Part shown: one piece after another, positions 7,800 through 14,826 of the stretch | Numbering within the stretch: position 1 is the stretch's first letter | Layout: every line of letters starts with the position of its first letter | Origin: an uncultured Collinsella sp. | Lineage (GTDB): Bacteria > Actinomycetota > Coriobacteriia > Coriobacteriales > Coriobacteriaceae | Direction: 5' to 3' | Assembly: GCA_900545075.1 (NCBI GenBank) | Contig: UQXT01000048.1 | Span: 1 to 16,455 of the forward strand | DNA: 16,455 bases | Made by a program: the position numbers and the translations under genes | The notes under the pieces: generated by a model | What the model saw: only the letters and a program-made list of their open reading frames with translations | Told to the model about the DNA's origin: nothing | Databases searched by the model: none

Positions 7800-9896
7800 T
7801 TACTTTTTGCGGGCAAGCTCACCGATGTTGGCGATGCCGGAGAAAACGGCCTCGAAGCGGTTGAGCAGCTTAAGGCGATTATCGCGAAGCTGCTCGTCCT
7901 TGTCCATGACCATAACCTCGTCGAAGAAGCGGTCGATGGGGGCACGCAGGGCGGCAAGGGCGGCAAATGCGGCCGGGTAATCCTCGGCAGCAAGGGCGTC
8001 ATCGACAGCGGCCTGAGCAGCCTCGGAGGCGTCGGCGAGCGCGAGCTCGACCTCGCCCATCAGGCTGCGGTCGTACTCCGCACCCAGCTCGGGCTTGGAG
8101 ATGTGCGCAGCGCGGGCATAGGCGGTAGCCAGGTTGTCGAAGGTCTCGGCATCGTTCTTGCGAGCCTCGTCGAGCGCGGCGCAGCGGGCGAAGAAGACGG
8201 ACGGAGCGATGATGTGCACCGCGGAAACGGCGGCGACGGTGTCGGCAGGAATCTTCTCGTCGCGGGCCATGCTCACCAGGCGGCCATGGAAGAAGTCACG
8301 GACCTGTTGGGCGACCTCGGCGGAGTCGAACTCAATGCCTTGCTCGCTATAGAGCTCAAGGGCAAAGTCAATCAGCGACGTGGGGTCAATCGGCAGACGA
8401 TCGCGCAGGATGTTGATGATGCCGATAGCGGCACGACGCAGCGCATACGGGTCGGACGAGCCGGTCGGGGGCTCGCCGATGGCAAAAATACCGGCAATGG
8501 TATCGAGCTTGTCGGCACAGGCCACGATGCAGCCAGCGGTGCCCTCGGGCAGCTCATCGCCGGCGAAGCGGGGACGATAATGATCGCGAATGGCGTGGGC
8601 GACCTCGTCGTTCTCCCCCATCGCGATAGCGTAGTAACCGCCCATCACGCCCTGCTGGCTCGTGAACTCGACGACGGCGTTGGATACCAGGTCGGCCTTG
8701 CACAGGTGCGCAGCGCGAGCAGCGTCTGCAGCAAGGTGGGCGCCCAGATGGGCCTCACGGGCGATGGCGAGCGCGAGCTGCTCAATGCGCTCGGACTTGG
8801 CGAGCACGCTACCGAGCTTCTCCTGGAAGGCAACCTTGGCCAGACGCTCACGGAACTCATCGAGGGAGATCTTCAGGTCCTCCTCGTAGAAGAACTTTGC
8901 GTCGTCCAGACGGGCGCGCACGACGCGCTCGTTGCCGTCGATCACGCGCTCGGCATTCTCGGGTTTGCTGTTGGAAACGACCACGAACTCACGCGTGAGC
9001 CTGCCCTCGCCGTCATATATCGGGAAGTAGCGCTGGTTGGTGAGCATAGACTCGCAGATGATCTCGTGCGGGACCTTGAGGAACTCCTCGTCGAAGGTAC
9101 CGACGAGCACCGTCGGCCACTCGCAAAGGTTGATGACCTCCTCAAAGACCTTCTTAGGCGTGTCGACATGGCAGCCGGGGCGAGCGGCCTCGACCTCGGC
9201 GATACCGGCAAGGATGGCCTCACGACGACGCTCGGCAGAGAGCACGCCGGCGTCCTCGAGCACCTGCTCGTAGACGGCGGGGCTGGCGACCACATGGTCA
9301 CCGGGGCCCAGAACGCGATGTCCGCGCGTGGTGTTGCCACTCGTCACATCGGCAAAGGACACGGGCACGACATCCTCGCCCAAAAGGCAGCAGATCCAAC
9401 GGACCGGACGAACAAACGTAGCGTGCTCGTGGCCCCAGCGCTGGCTGCGGTAGTTGGGCCACTGCAGGCCGGCGATGGTCTTCTCGCACAGAGCCGTCAG
9501 GATCGGGGCGGCCGGTGCGGAGGGAATGTTCTTCTCGGCGAACACGTACTCGCGGCCGTCGGTGTCCTCGCGACGGACCAGGTCCTCGGCAGCCACACCG
9601 CACTTGCGGGCAAAGCCCTGGGCGGCCTTGGTGGCGTTACCGTCGGCATCAAAGGCAATGTTTGCCGCGGGGCCGCGCTTGACCTCATGGACCTCATCGG
9701 TCGCAGTGGCGACGTTGGCCACGAGCGCAGCCAGTCGACGCGGGCTCGAGATCACGCGGACCTCGCCATGGGCCAGACCGGCCTCGTCGAGACCCTTGGC
9801 GATCATGGTGCCGAGCTGCTTGACGGCATTGTTCAGCGGTGCGGAGGGCATTTCCTCCGTACCGATTTCAAACAGGAAATCCTTAGCGTCTGCCAT
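7800..9896 (-). CDS. glyS: Glycyl-tRNA synthetase beta subunit
   Basis: This is the large subunit of the alpha2beta2 bacterial glycyl-tRNA synthetase and contributes tRNA recognition. The 698 residues fit the family. Recognisable segments are the N-terminal FLFEIGTEEMPSAPL, RWGHEHATFVRPVRWI, the EWPTVLVGTFDEEFLKVPHE stretch followed by MLTNQRYFPI, and near the C-terminus FFDEVMVMDKDEQLRDNRLK, part of the DALR-like anticodon-binding region. The ATG at 9896 starts 3 nt after the glyQ stop, with GAGGTG at 9906-9911 inside the end of glyQ, so the two subunits are made together. The opposite strand has a very long open frame across both genes, explained by the absence of TTA, CTA and TCA codons in the sense frame. 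Confidence 0.97.
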   Translation of the reverse strand: MADAKDFLFEIGTEEMPSAPLNNAVKQLGTMIAKGLDEAGLAHGEVRVISSPRRLAALVANVATATDEVHEVKRGPAANIAFDADGNATKAAQGFARKCGVAAEDLVRREDTDGREYVFAEKNIPSAPAAPILTALCEKTIAGLQWPNYRSQRWGHEHATFVRPVRWICCLLGEDVVPVSFADVTSGNTTRGHRVLGPGDHVVASPAVYEQVLEDAGVLSAERRREAILAGIAEVEAARPGCHVDTPKKVFEEVINLCEWPTVLVGTFDEEFLKVPHEIICESMLTNQRYFPIYDGEGRLTREFVVVSNSKPENAERVIDGNERVVRARLDDAKFFYEEDLKISLDEFRERLAKVAFQEKLGSVLAKSERIEQLALAIAREAHLGAHLAADAARAAHLCKADLVSNAVVEFTSQQGVMGGYYAIAMGENDEVAHAIRDHYRPRFAGDELPEGTAGCIVACADKLDTIAGIFAIGEPPTGSSDPYALRRAAIGIINILRDRLPIDPTSLIDFALELYSEQGIEFDSAEVAQQVRDFFHGRLVSMARDEKIPADTVAAVSAVHIIAPSVFFARCAALDEARKNDAETFDNLATAYARAAHISKPELGAEYDRSLMGEVELALADASEAAQAAVDDALAAEDYPAAFAALAALRAPIDRFFDEVMVMDKDEQLRDNRLKLLNRFEAVFSGIANIGELARKK

Positions 9897-9899
9897 GGC

Positions 9900-10811
9900 T
9901 TACGCCACCTCGCCTTCCTGATCGGCATTCTCGTTGACTCCGGCGACCTCGGCCATATAGGCCTCGCAGCACGCCTTGGCGACGGCGCGGACGCGCAAGA
10001 TGTAGTTGGCACGCTCGACCGCAGACAGTGCGCCGCGGGCATCGAGCAGGTTGAAAGCATGGCTGCACTTCATGACGCAGTCGTAAGCGGGCAGCGGCAG
10101 CTTGCGCTCAAGGCAGGAGTGGCACTCGGCCTCGTAGTCGTCAAATTTCTGACGCATCATCTCGACGTTGGCGACCTCAAAGTTGTAGGCACTAAACTCG
10201 CGCTCGTTCTCCAGGAACACGTCGCCATAAGTCATCGACGTGCCGTCGGGCAGATAGCTCCACACCAGGTCATAGACGGAGTTGACGCCCTGGGCGTACA
10301 TGGCGATACGCTCCAGGCCATAGGTGATCTCGACGGGCACGGGGTCGACCTCGATGCCGCCCACCTGCTGGAAGTACGTGAACTGCGTAACCTCCATGCC
10401 GTTGAGCCAGACCTCCCAGCCAAGGCCCCAGGCGCCGAGCGTCGGGCTCTCCCAGTCGTCCTCGACAAAACGGACGTCATGGTCGTTGGGGTCCAGGCCA
10501 ATGGCAGCAAGAGACCCCAGGTAAAGCTCCTGGGCGTTGACCGGCGACGGCTTGATGAGCACCTGGAACTGATAGTAGTGCTGCATGCGGTTGGGGTTCT
10601 CGCCGTAGCGGCCGTCGGCGGGACGGCGGCAAGGCTGAGCGTAGCAGGTGCGCCACTCGGCGGGACCGAGCGAGCGCAGCGTGGTCGCGGTGTGGAAGGT
10701 ACCGGCACCGACCTCGGAGTCATAGGGCTGCATAATGACGCAGCCCTGCTCGCCCCAGTACTGCTGGAGGCGCAGGATGATGTCTTGGAAGGAAAGCGAT
10801 GAAGCGTTCAT
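9900..10811 (-). CDS. glyQ: Glycyl-tRNA synthetase alpha subunit
   Basis: GlyQ is the catalytic class II subunit that activates glycine and, with GlyS, charges tRNA-Gly. The 303 residues are the usual length and carry family-defining stretches: YWGEQGCVIMQPYDSEVGAG (about 18-37), TLRSLGPAEWRTCYAQPCRR, RYGENPNRMQHYYQFQV, DDWESPTLGAWGLGWEVWL and GGIEVDPVPVEITYGLERIA. The ATG at 10811 gives MNASSLSFQDIIL. Its ribosome-binding context is not ideal: GAGGGG is 11 nt away and AGAGG only 1 nt away, so a different spacing from its neighbours is used. It heads glyQ-glyS-regulator, with a -10-like TATAGT about 47 nt upstream. The leader is too short to hold a T-box. Confidence 0.98.
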   Translation of the reverse strand: MNASSLSFQDIILRLQQYWGEQGCVIMQPYDSEVGAGTFHTATTLRSLGPAEWRTCYAQPCRRPADGRYGENPNRMQHYYQFQVLIKPSPVNAQELYLGSLAAIGLDPNDHDVRFVEDDWESPTLGAWGLGWEVWLNGMEVTQFTYFQQVGGIEVDPVPVEITYGLERIAMYAQGVNSVYDLVWSYLPDGTSMTYGDVFLENEREFSAYNFEVANVEMMRQKFDDYEAECHSCLERKLPLPAYDCVMKCSHAFNLLDARGALSAVERANYILRVRAVAKACCEAYMAEVAGVNENADQEGEVA

Positions 10812-10826
10812 GCCTCTAATATCCCC

Positions 10827-10838
10827 TCGTCGAAACGA
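10827..10838 (-). other. UUCG mini-hairpin in the glyQ leader
   Basis: The minus-strand leader contains UCGU-UUCG-ACGA immediately before the GAGGGG site of glyQ. The stem is only 4 bp, so significance is uncertain. Confidence 0.25.
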
Positions 10839-10857
10839 TTACACGGTTAGGTACTGT

Positions 10858-10863
10858 ACTATA
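10858..10863 (-). promoter_or_regulatory. Candidate -10 box of the glyQ-glyS-regulator promoter (TATAGT)
   Basis: TATAGTAC on the minus strand lies in the 59-bp gap between the lepB stop and glyQ, placing a start site near 10850 and a leader of about 40 nt. The -35 region would fall inside the last lepB codons and is a poor match. No terminator separates lepB from glyQ, so read-through from the rpsP operon is also likely. Confidence 0.5.
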
Positions 10864-10870
10864 GCGGTTT

Positions 10871-11434
10871 TTAGTCGATAAAGCCGATGCGGTTGAGCGG
10901 CCAGTAGCGCACAAGCGCCACGGCGATCAAATCAGAGCGATCGACGGGACCAAAGTAGCGTGAGTCGGCAGAGTTTTCGCGGTTGTCGCCCATCACCCAC
11001 ACGCACCCGTCGGGAACGGTGTAGGGATAGCTTACCTGAGCGCCGGGAGCCTGGACCGAAAGCGGCCAGCTCATGCCGGTCGTGTAGTCCTCGTCGAGCG
11101 CCTGGCCGTCAACGACCACCTTGCCGTCCTGAAGGTCGACCGTCTGGCCGGCCGTGGCAATAACACGCTTGACGAGAACATCGTGCTCGGAGGTGCCATC
11201 GGGGTTGTGGAACACCACGATATCGCCTTGGCTGACAGGCTGGCCGAGCTCAAGGCTCACCTTTTGCGCCAGGATCTGGTCGCCAATCTCGATCGTGGAC
11301 TCCATGGAGCCGGTGGGCACCACAAAGGGTTCGACCACAAACGAGCGAATCAGGAAGGTGGCGACCAGTGCGATCGCGACGACCACGATCCACTCAAACG
11401 CACCCTTTAGCACGGAATGCTGCGATGGAACCAT
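10871..11434 (-). CDS. lepB: Signal peptidase I
   Basis: LepB cleaves signal peptides from exported proteins at the outer face of the membrane. The 187-residue protein has one N-terminal membrane segment (about 12-30, WIVVVAIALVATFLI), then the family boxes: PTGSMEST with nucleophile Ser43, VLVKRVIA with the general-base Lys89, and MGDNRENSADSRYFG at about 148-162. I chose the ATG at 11434 because AAGGAG at 11440-11445, formed by the last two trmD codons, lies 5 nt upstream. A GTG at 11440 overlaps that site and the trmD stop and is unlikely to be used. The gene follows trmD by 2 nt and is the last gene of the rpsP operon before the glyQ promoter region. The single-span, short form is typical of Gram-positive type I peptidases. 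Confidence 0.95.
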   Translation of the reverse strand: MVPSQHSVLKGAFEWIVVVAIALVATFLIRSFVVEPFVVPTGSMESTIEIGDQILAQKVSLELGQPVSQGDIVVFHNPDGTSEHDVLVKRVIATAGQTVDLQDGKVVVDGQALDEDYTTGMSWPLSVQAPGAQVSYPYTVPDGCVWVMGDNRENSADSRYFGPVDRSDLIAVALVRYWPLNRIGFID

Positions 11435-11436
11435 TC

Positions 11437-12195
11437 TCACTCCTTGCTCGGCGAATACGACGCGTCCAGGATCTCCTGCGCATACGCGCGCTCCCCGGGC
11501 GTAAGCCGCGCCGTCTCGATCAGGTCGGGGCGCCAGCGGCAGGTGCGCTCGATGGCGTTCTTGCGGCGCCAGGCGTCAACCTTGGCATGGTCGCCGCTCA
11601 CGAGCACCGGCGGCACACCCTCGCCGTTGAACTCGGCGGGGCGGGTGTACTGCGCGTACTCGAGCAGGCCACCGTCCTCGGCAGTCGAGAACGACTCATC
11701 GACGTTGCTCATCTCGTCACCAAGGGCGCCGGGAATCAGACGCACGACGGCATCGGCAACGACCATAGCGGGAAGCTCGCCGCCCGTGAGCACGTAGTCG
11801 CCGATCGACAGGCGCTCGTCGGCATACGCATACGCGCGCTCGTCGACGCCCTCGTAGCGGCTGCATACAAACAGCAGACGCTCGCTTTTGAGCAGGCGCT
11901 CGGCCACATGCTGCGTAAAGGGCTCGCCGCAGGGCGTAAAGAACACCACGGTGGGCTTGGGACCCTCGGAGCTAATAGCCTCGATGGCCTCGGCGATGGG
12001 CTCGACCTTCATGAGCATGCCCTGCCCGCCGCCGTACGGCTCGTCATCGACGGTACGATGGCGGTCGTGCGTCCAGTCACGCAGGTTATAGGCCTTAAAA
12101 TCAAAAAGGCCGGCCTTGCGGGCGCGGCCCAAGATCGATGTGGACATGACGGGCTCAAACATCTCGGGAAAGACCGAAAGGGTCTCGATCAGCAT
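11437..12195 (-). CDS. trmD: tRNA (guanine-N1-)-methyltransferase TrmD
   Basis: TrmD methylates G37 of tRNAs that read CNN codons, preventing +1 frameshifts, using S-adenosylmethionine bound in a deep trefoil knot. The 252 residues carry MLIETLSVFPEMF at the start, DDEPYGGGQGMLMK near 50-63, the knot sequences CSRYEGVDERA (111-121) and LSIGDYVLTGGELPAMV (129-145), and a C-terminal EYAQYTRP. The ATG at 12195 has GGAGG at 12201-12205, 10 nt after the rimM stop. One oddity: the linker holding the catalytic Asp of well-studied enzymes (EDSF in Haemophilus) reads VDESF here, so Glu167 occupies that place. A few extra residues (AED) then precede the GGLLEY segment, where Ala replaces the usual Pro. 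Confidence 0.96.
   Translation of the reverse strand: MLIETLSVFPEMFEPVMSTSILGRARKAGLFDFKAYNLRDWTHDRHRTVDDEPYGGGQGMLMKVEPIAEAIEAISSEGPKPTVVFFTPCGEPFTQHVAERLLKSERLLFVCSRYEGVDERAYAYADERLSIGDYVLTGGELPAMVVADAVVRLIPGALGDEMSNVDESFSTAEDGGLLEYAQYTRPAEFNGEGVPPVLVSGDHAKVDAWRRKNAIERTCRWRPDLIETARLTPGERAYAQEILDASYSPSKE
11440..11445 (-). promoter_or_regulatory. Ribosome-binding site for lepB inside the end of trmD
   Basis: AAGGAG is formed by the final Lys and Glu codons of trmD and lies 5 nt before the lepB ATG. It decides the ATG at 11434 over the overlapping GTG at 11440. Confidence 0.75.
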
Positions 12196-12205
12196 GTTTT
12201 CCTCC

Positions 12206-12727
12206 CTACTTGTCCATATCGATCAAACCGTCCATAACGTGGACGGAAATTGTCCCCTGATCGGGAAGATCGAGCACAACCTGCTCGATCACGGGAATCA
12301 GCACCTCGCCGTACCGATCGCCCTCGACAACCCAAACATCGTTGGCGGGCGTCGACATGATCTCGACAATCGTGCCGAGCAAGCCAAAGCGCTCGTCGAC
12401 CACCTCGCGACCCATCAGGTCGGTATAGGCGGCGTCGAGCGAATCGAGCTCAAAGTCGTCACGATTTGCCAGCACGTAGCATCCGGTGATGCCCTCGGCG
12501 GCCGTCAAGTCGTCAATGCCCTCAAACGAGACCAGATCGCCATCGCCCGTATCGGTGACGGACACGACCGTGCAAAAGCGGTCGCGCTTGAGCGCCGGCG
12601 GCGTCAGGGCGACGCGCATACCCGGCTCTAATACAGAAGGAAGCCCCCGCAGCGGCTGCGCGAGGACCTCCCCCTTCCTTCCGTGCGGCTTGACAACACG
12701 GGCGATGTTTTTGTACTGGGACCTCAA
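12206..12727 (-). CDS. rimM: 16S rRNA processing protein RimM
   Basis: RimM binds S19 and assists maturation of the 30S head. The 173 residues show the N-terminal RimM domain (IARVVKPHGRKGEVLAQPL, about 8-26) and a C-terminal PRC-barrel (DLMGREVVDERFGLLGTIVE, then EVLIPVIEQVVLDL). The start must be TTG at 12727: upstream in frame the next codons are non-initiators followed by a TAG, and no ATG or GTG occurs before the conserved VVKPHG motif. The gap to the khpA stop is 4 nt and the only Shine-Dalgarno-like sequence, AGGA, overlaps that stop, so translation is probably coupled to khpA. Initiation looks deliberately weak. Confidence 0.94.
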   Translation of the reverse strand: MRSQYKNIARVVKPHGRKGEVLAQPLRGLPSVLEPGMRVALTPPALKRDRFCTVVSVTDTGDGDLVSFEGIDDLTAAEGITGCYVLANRDDFELDSLDAAYTDLMGREVVDERFGLLGTIVEIMSTPANDVWVVEGDRYGEVLIPVIEQVVLDLPDQGTISVHVMDGLIDMDK

Positions 12728-12731
12728 GGTC

Positions 12732-13016
12732 CTAGCCCAGAACCTCTACCTCGACTGCAGTGTCGAGGCGAGCGGCCAGTGCACGGGCGAGCGTGCGAAT
12801 GGCCTTGATGGTACGGCCACGACGGCCGATGACCTTAGCGACGTCATCCTCGGCAACCGAAATCTCAATCGTGGAGGCGTCGTCACCGTCGATGACCTCA
12901 AGGCTCACGGAATCCGGGTCGTCGACGATCTGAACAACGAGATATTCGACGAGATCAGCGATGCGATCTGAGAGCATTGCCTCACCCTCGAGCTGTGCAG
13001 CGTCAACCTCAGGCAC
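12732..13016 (-). CDS. khpA: KhpA-type single KH-domain RNA-binding protein
   Basis: KhpA is a small KH-domain RNA-binding protein that in several Gram-positives works with KhpB (Jag) and influences cell division and envelope growth; its gene typically follows rpsP. The 94 residues contain a KH fold with the GxxG loop IGRRGRTI (G64 to G67), preceded by strands around VSLEVIDGD and STIEISV. The GTG at 13016 is chosen because GAGGAG at 13023-13028, within the last codons of rpsP, lies 6 nt upstream; the later ATG at 12977 has only a closely spaced GAGG. The product is therefore about 15 residues longer at the N-terminus than the usual 75-80. The gap to the rpsP stop is 3 nt. Confidence 0.92.
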   Translation of the reverse strand: MPEVDAAQLEGEAMLSDRIADLVEYLVVQIVDDPDSVSLEVIDGDDASTIEISVAEDDVAKVIGRRGRTIKAIRTLARALAARLDTAVEVEVLG

Positions 13017-13019
13017 GAT

Positions 13020-13361
13020 TTACTCCTCGGCGCCCTCAGCGGCCTCAGCGGCAGCCTTAGCGGCCTCGGCCTCTTTGGCGAGCTGCTTCTTGGACTTCTT
13101 GACGACGGTCTCGGTCTTCTCGCCCTCGTTGGCGGCCTTGACCAGAGCAGCGACAGCGTCGGTGAGCTGAGCGCCCTTGGACTGCCAGTCAGCGATCTTC
13201 TCGAGGTCGAGGTTGATGGTCTTGGGGGCGGTCATCGGGTTGTAGCGGCCAACCTCCTCGATGATACGACCGTCACGCGGGGCGCGGGAATCGGCGACGA
13301 CGACACGGTAGTACGGACGCTTCTTAGCGCCGTGACGAGCAAGGCGAATCTTGACTGCCAA
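13020..13361 (-). CDS. rpsP: 30S ribosomal protein S16
   Basis: S16 is an early-binding structural protein of the small ribosomal subunit. The first 75 residues are classic S16: AVKIRLARHGAKKRPYYRVV, then ADSRAPRDGRIIEEVGRYNP. The 113-residue product is longer than the usual 80-90 because of a charged Ala/Glu/Lys-rich tail (about 80-113), which is probably flexible or helical and seen in various high-GC Gram-positives. The start is TTG at 13361, with GGAGGAG at 13368-13374 and 6 nt spacing; another TTG at 13397 has no such site. This is the first gene of rpsP-khpA-rimM-trmD-lepB, preceded by two promoters and a small leader hairpin. Confidence 0.97.
   Translation of the reverse strand: MAVKIRLARHGAKKRPYYRVVVADSRAPRDGRIIEEVGRYNPMTAPKTINLDLEKIADWQSKGAQLTDAVAALVKAANEGEKTETVVKKSKKQLAKEAEAAKAAAEAAEGAEE
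13023..13028 (-). promoter_or_regulatory. Ribosome-binding site that decides the khpA GTG start
   Basis: GAGGAG encodes the terminal Glu-Glu of S16 and lies 6 nt before the khpA GTG. It favours the 94-residue form over one starting at the ATG at 12977. Confidence 0.65.
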
Positions 13362-13367
13362 AGGAAA

Positions 13368-13374
13368 CTCCTCC
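13368..13374 (-). promoter_or_regulatory. Ribosome-binding site for the rpsP TTG start
   Basis: GGAGGAG lies 6 nt before the TTG at 13361, a strong site that compensates for a weak start codon. The conserved AVKIRLARHG sequence starts directly after it. Confidence 0.8.
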
Positions 13375-13380
13375 AACCAA

Positions 13381-13395
13381 GCAGCTTTAGGCTGC
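13381..13395 (-). promoter_or_regulatory. Hairpin in the rpsP leader
   Basis: The minus-strand leader contains GCAGC-CUAAA-GCUGC, ending about 6 nt before the rpsP Shine-Dalgarno. It could regulate S16 translation, but the stem is only 5 bp. Confidence 0.35.
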
Positions 13396-13417
13396 AACTA
13401 CAAACAAACAGTTGAAC

Positions 13418-13446
13418 ATAATACGCCATCGACGCGGGCAGGTGAA
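13418..13446 (-). promoter_or_regulatory. Proximal rpsP operon promoter (TTCACC - 17 bp - TATTAT)
   Basis: On the minus strand TTCACC (13446-13441) and TATTAT (13423-13418) are separated by an optimal 17 bp. The predicted start near 13411 gives a leader of about 50 nt containing the hairpin at 13381-13395. Confidence 0.65.
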
Positions 13447-13490
13447 GTCCGTGAGACCAACTTCTTCGGTGTAGTCGAAGGCAAATCCAT

Positions 13491-13518
13491 ATCTTAGACA
13501 AGAATTCACGATTTGCAA
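13491..13518 (-). promoter_or_regulatory. Distal rpsP operon promoter (TTGCAA - 16 bp - TAAGAT)
   Basis: On the minus strand TTGCAA (13518-13513) and TAAGAT (13496-13491) have 16-bp spacing, about 73 bp upstream of the proximal promoter. It lies back to back with the dinB -10 box, about 33 bp apart, so polymerases at the two promoters could interfere. Confidence 0.55.
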
Positions 13519-13550
13519 GCACATCCACGCACCCCACATGAGCTGCGCGG

Positions 13551-13556
13551 TATACT
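13551..13556 (+). promoter_or_regulatory. dinB -10 box (TATACT), leaderless arrangement
   Basis: TATACT ends 6 bp before the A of the dinB ATG at 13563, so the normal start site 6-7 bp downstream falls on the start codon itself. No Shine-Dalgarno is present. The -35 region (around 13528-13533) is a poor match. No clear LexA-type box was seen. Confidence 0.65.
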
Positions 13557-13562
13557 CATGCC

Positions 13563-14816
13563 ATGAAAAGACGCGAACATACATACGGTTATGAAGATGC
13601 TGCGGGCGTCACGCCGCCGCCCTGGACGGGACCGGCGGTGGGCCTCATGGATCTCGACGCGTTTTTTGCGAGCGTGGAGATGCTCGACCATCCCGAGTGG
13701 CGCGGCAAGCCGCTCATCGTGGGCGGCGATGCCGATTCCCGCGGCGTCGTGTCCACCTGCTCATACGAGGCACGTCGCTTTGGCGTGCACTCTGCCATGC
13801 CCTCGGCCGAGGCACGGCGCCTCTGTCCGCAGGCCATTTGGACGCATGGGCATTTCGATCGCTACCACGAGGTCAGCGCTCAGGTCATGGCGATTCTCGC
13901 CGACGAGACCCCGCGCGTTGAGCGCGTATCCATCGACGAGGCCTTTATCGACATCACGCCAGGTCGCTTTGCACCCGAGGACCCGCTGCTGGTTGCACGG
14001 CGCATCAGTGATCGTGTGGCGGCGCTGGGGGTGACCTGCTCCATTGGCGTGGGCTGTAACAAGACGGTCGCAAAGATCGCAAGCGAGCGGGACAAGCCAT
14101 TTGGGCTGACCATCGTGCGCCCTGGAACCGAGCAGCGCTTTTTGGCAGCGCTGCCGGTATCTGCCATGAGCGGCATCGGGCGCTCGGCAGAAGAGCGACT
14201 GCGCCGCATGCGCATCTACACGCTCGGCGAGCTATCCCGCGCACCGAAATCCACCTTGGCCTCTATTTTTGGCATCAACGGCGAACGCATGCGCCAGCGT
14301 GCTCTGGGACTCGAACTCTCCGAAGTCACGAGCCTCGATGAAGAGCGCGAGGTCAAGTCGGTCAGCAATGAACGCACCTTTGCGAAAGATTTAACTGAGC
14401 GTGGGGACATCGAAGCGGCGATTGCGCTATTGGGAGAGTCAGTGGGACGCCGTCTGCGCCGTCAGGGACTAACGGGCGCCACGGTGACGCTCAAACTCAA
14501 GTATTCGTATGGAAGCGGTCGCTCGGCACAGCGCCGGCTGCCCCATCCGACCGACGATGAGAACATCTTCGTGGCAGTGGCGCTCGAACTGCTCGACAAC
14601 ATCTGGCAGGAAGGGATGCATGTGCGCCTGGCGGGCGTCGGCATGAGCGACTTCGACCATCAGGGCGGTATCCAGACCGACCTGTTCTGCGAAATCGACG
14701 ACCGCGGAGCCCAATCCAGCGACCGTCGCGACCTCTCGGTCGCCATCGACGCCGTCCGAGACAAGTTCGGCGACACCGCTCTCTCCTTCGGCCGCCAATC
14801 CCGCTTCAACGATTAG
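13563..14816 (+). CDS. dinB: DNA polymerase IV (Y-family translesion polymerase)
   Basis: Pol IV copies past damaged bases at the cost of fidelity. The 417 residues carry the Y-family catalytic acids: D30 in LMDLDAFFASVE, and D125 and E126 in VERVSIDEAF, with a second aromatic Phe35 at the steric-gate place. SIGVGCNKTVAKIASERDKP follows in the palm/fingers, then a thumb HhH region (SAMSGIGRSAEERLRRM) and the little-finger domain with VSNERTF. QTDLF at 371-375 is a plausible beta-clamp binding motif. Start: the ATG at 13563 lacks a Shine-Dalgarno, but a TATACT -10 box ends 6 bp before it, which fits a leaderless mRNA; an ATG 5 bp upstream stops at once. About 28 residues precede the catalytic motif, somewhat longer than usual. 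It is the only plus-strand gene, divergent from rpsP and convergent with rsfS. Confidence 0.95.
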   Translation: MKRREHTYGYEDAAGVTPPPWTGPAVGLMDLDAFFASVEMLDHPEWRGKPLIVGGDADSRGVVSTCSYEARRFGVHSAMPSAEARRLCPQAIWTHGHFDRYHEVSAQVMAILADETPRVERVSIDEAFIDITPGRFAPEDPLLVARRISDRVAALGVTCSIGVGCNKTVAKIASERDKPFGLTIVRPGTEQRFLAALPVSAMSGIGRSAEERLRRMRIYTLGELSRAPKSTLASIFGINGERMRQRALGLELSEVTSLDEEREVKSVSNERTFAKDLTERGDIEAAIALLGESVGRRLRRQGLTGATVTLKLKYSYGSGRSAQRRLPHPTDDENIFVAVALELLDNIWQEGMHVRLAGVGMSDFDHQGGIQTDLFCEIDDRGAQSSDRRDLSVAIDAVRDKFGDTALSFGRQSRFND

Positions 14817-14826
14817 TCCCTATGGC

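Noticed and set aside
7737..10802. Plus-strand open frame of about 1,000 codons opposite glyS and glyQ
   Set aside because: Its codons are in exact register with the sense codons, so it stays open only because the sense genes avoid TTA, CTA and TCA codons. The translation resembles no protein family and both sense genes are unmistakable.
10812..10870. T-box riboswitch upstream of glyQ
   Set aside because: The gap to lepB is only 59 bp, too short for the specifier stem and antiterminator, and no T-box sequence is present.
13572..13592. Possible LexA box at the start of dinB (CGAAC followed by GGTT)
   Set aside because: The half-sites are too far apart (8 bp) and the second half does not match GTTCG, so it is not a convincing SOS box.
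13387..13691. Short minus-strand frames upstream of rpsP
   Set aside because: They overlap the rpsP promoters or dinB, lack ribosome-binding sites and encode nothing recognisable.
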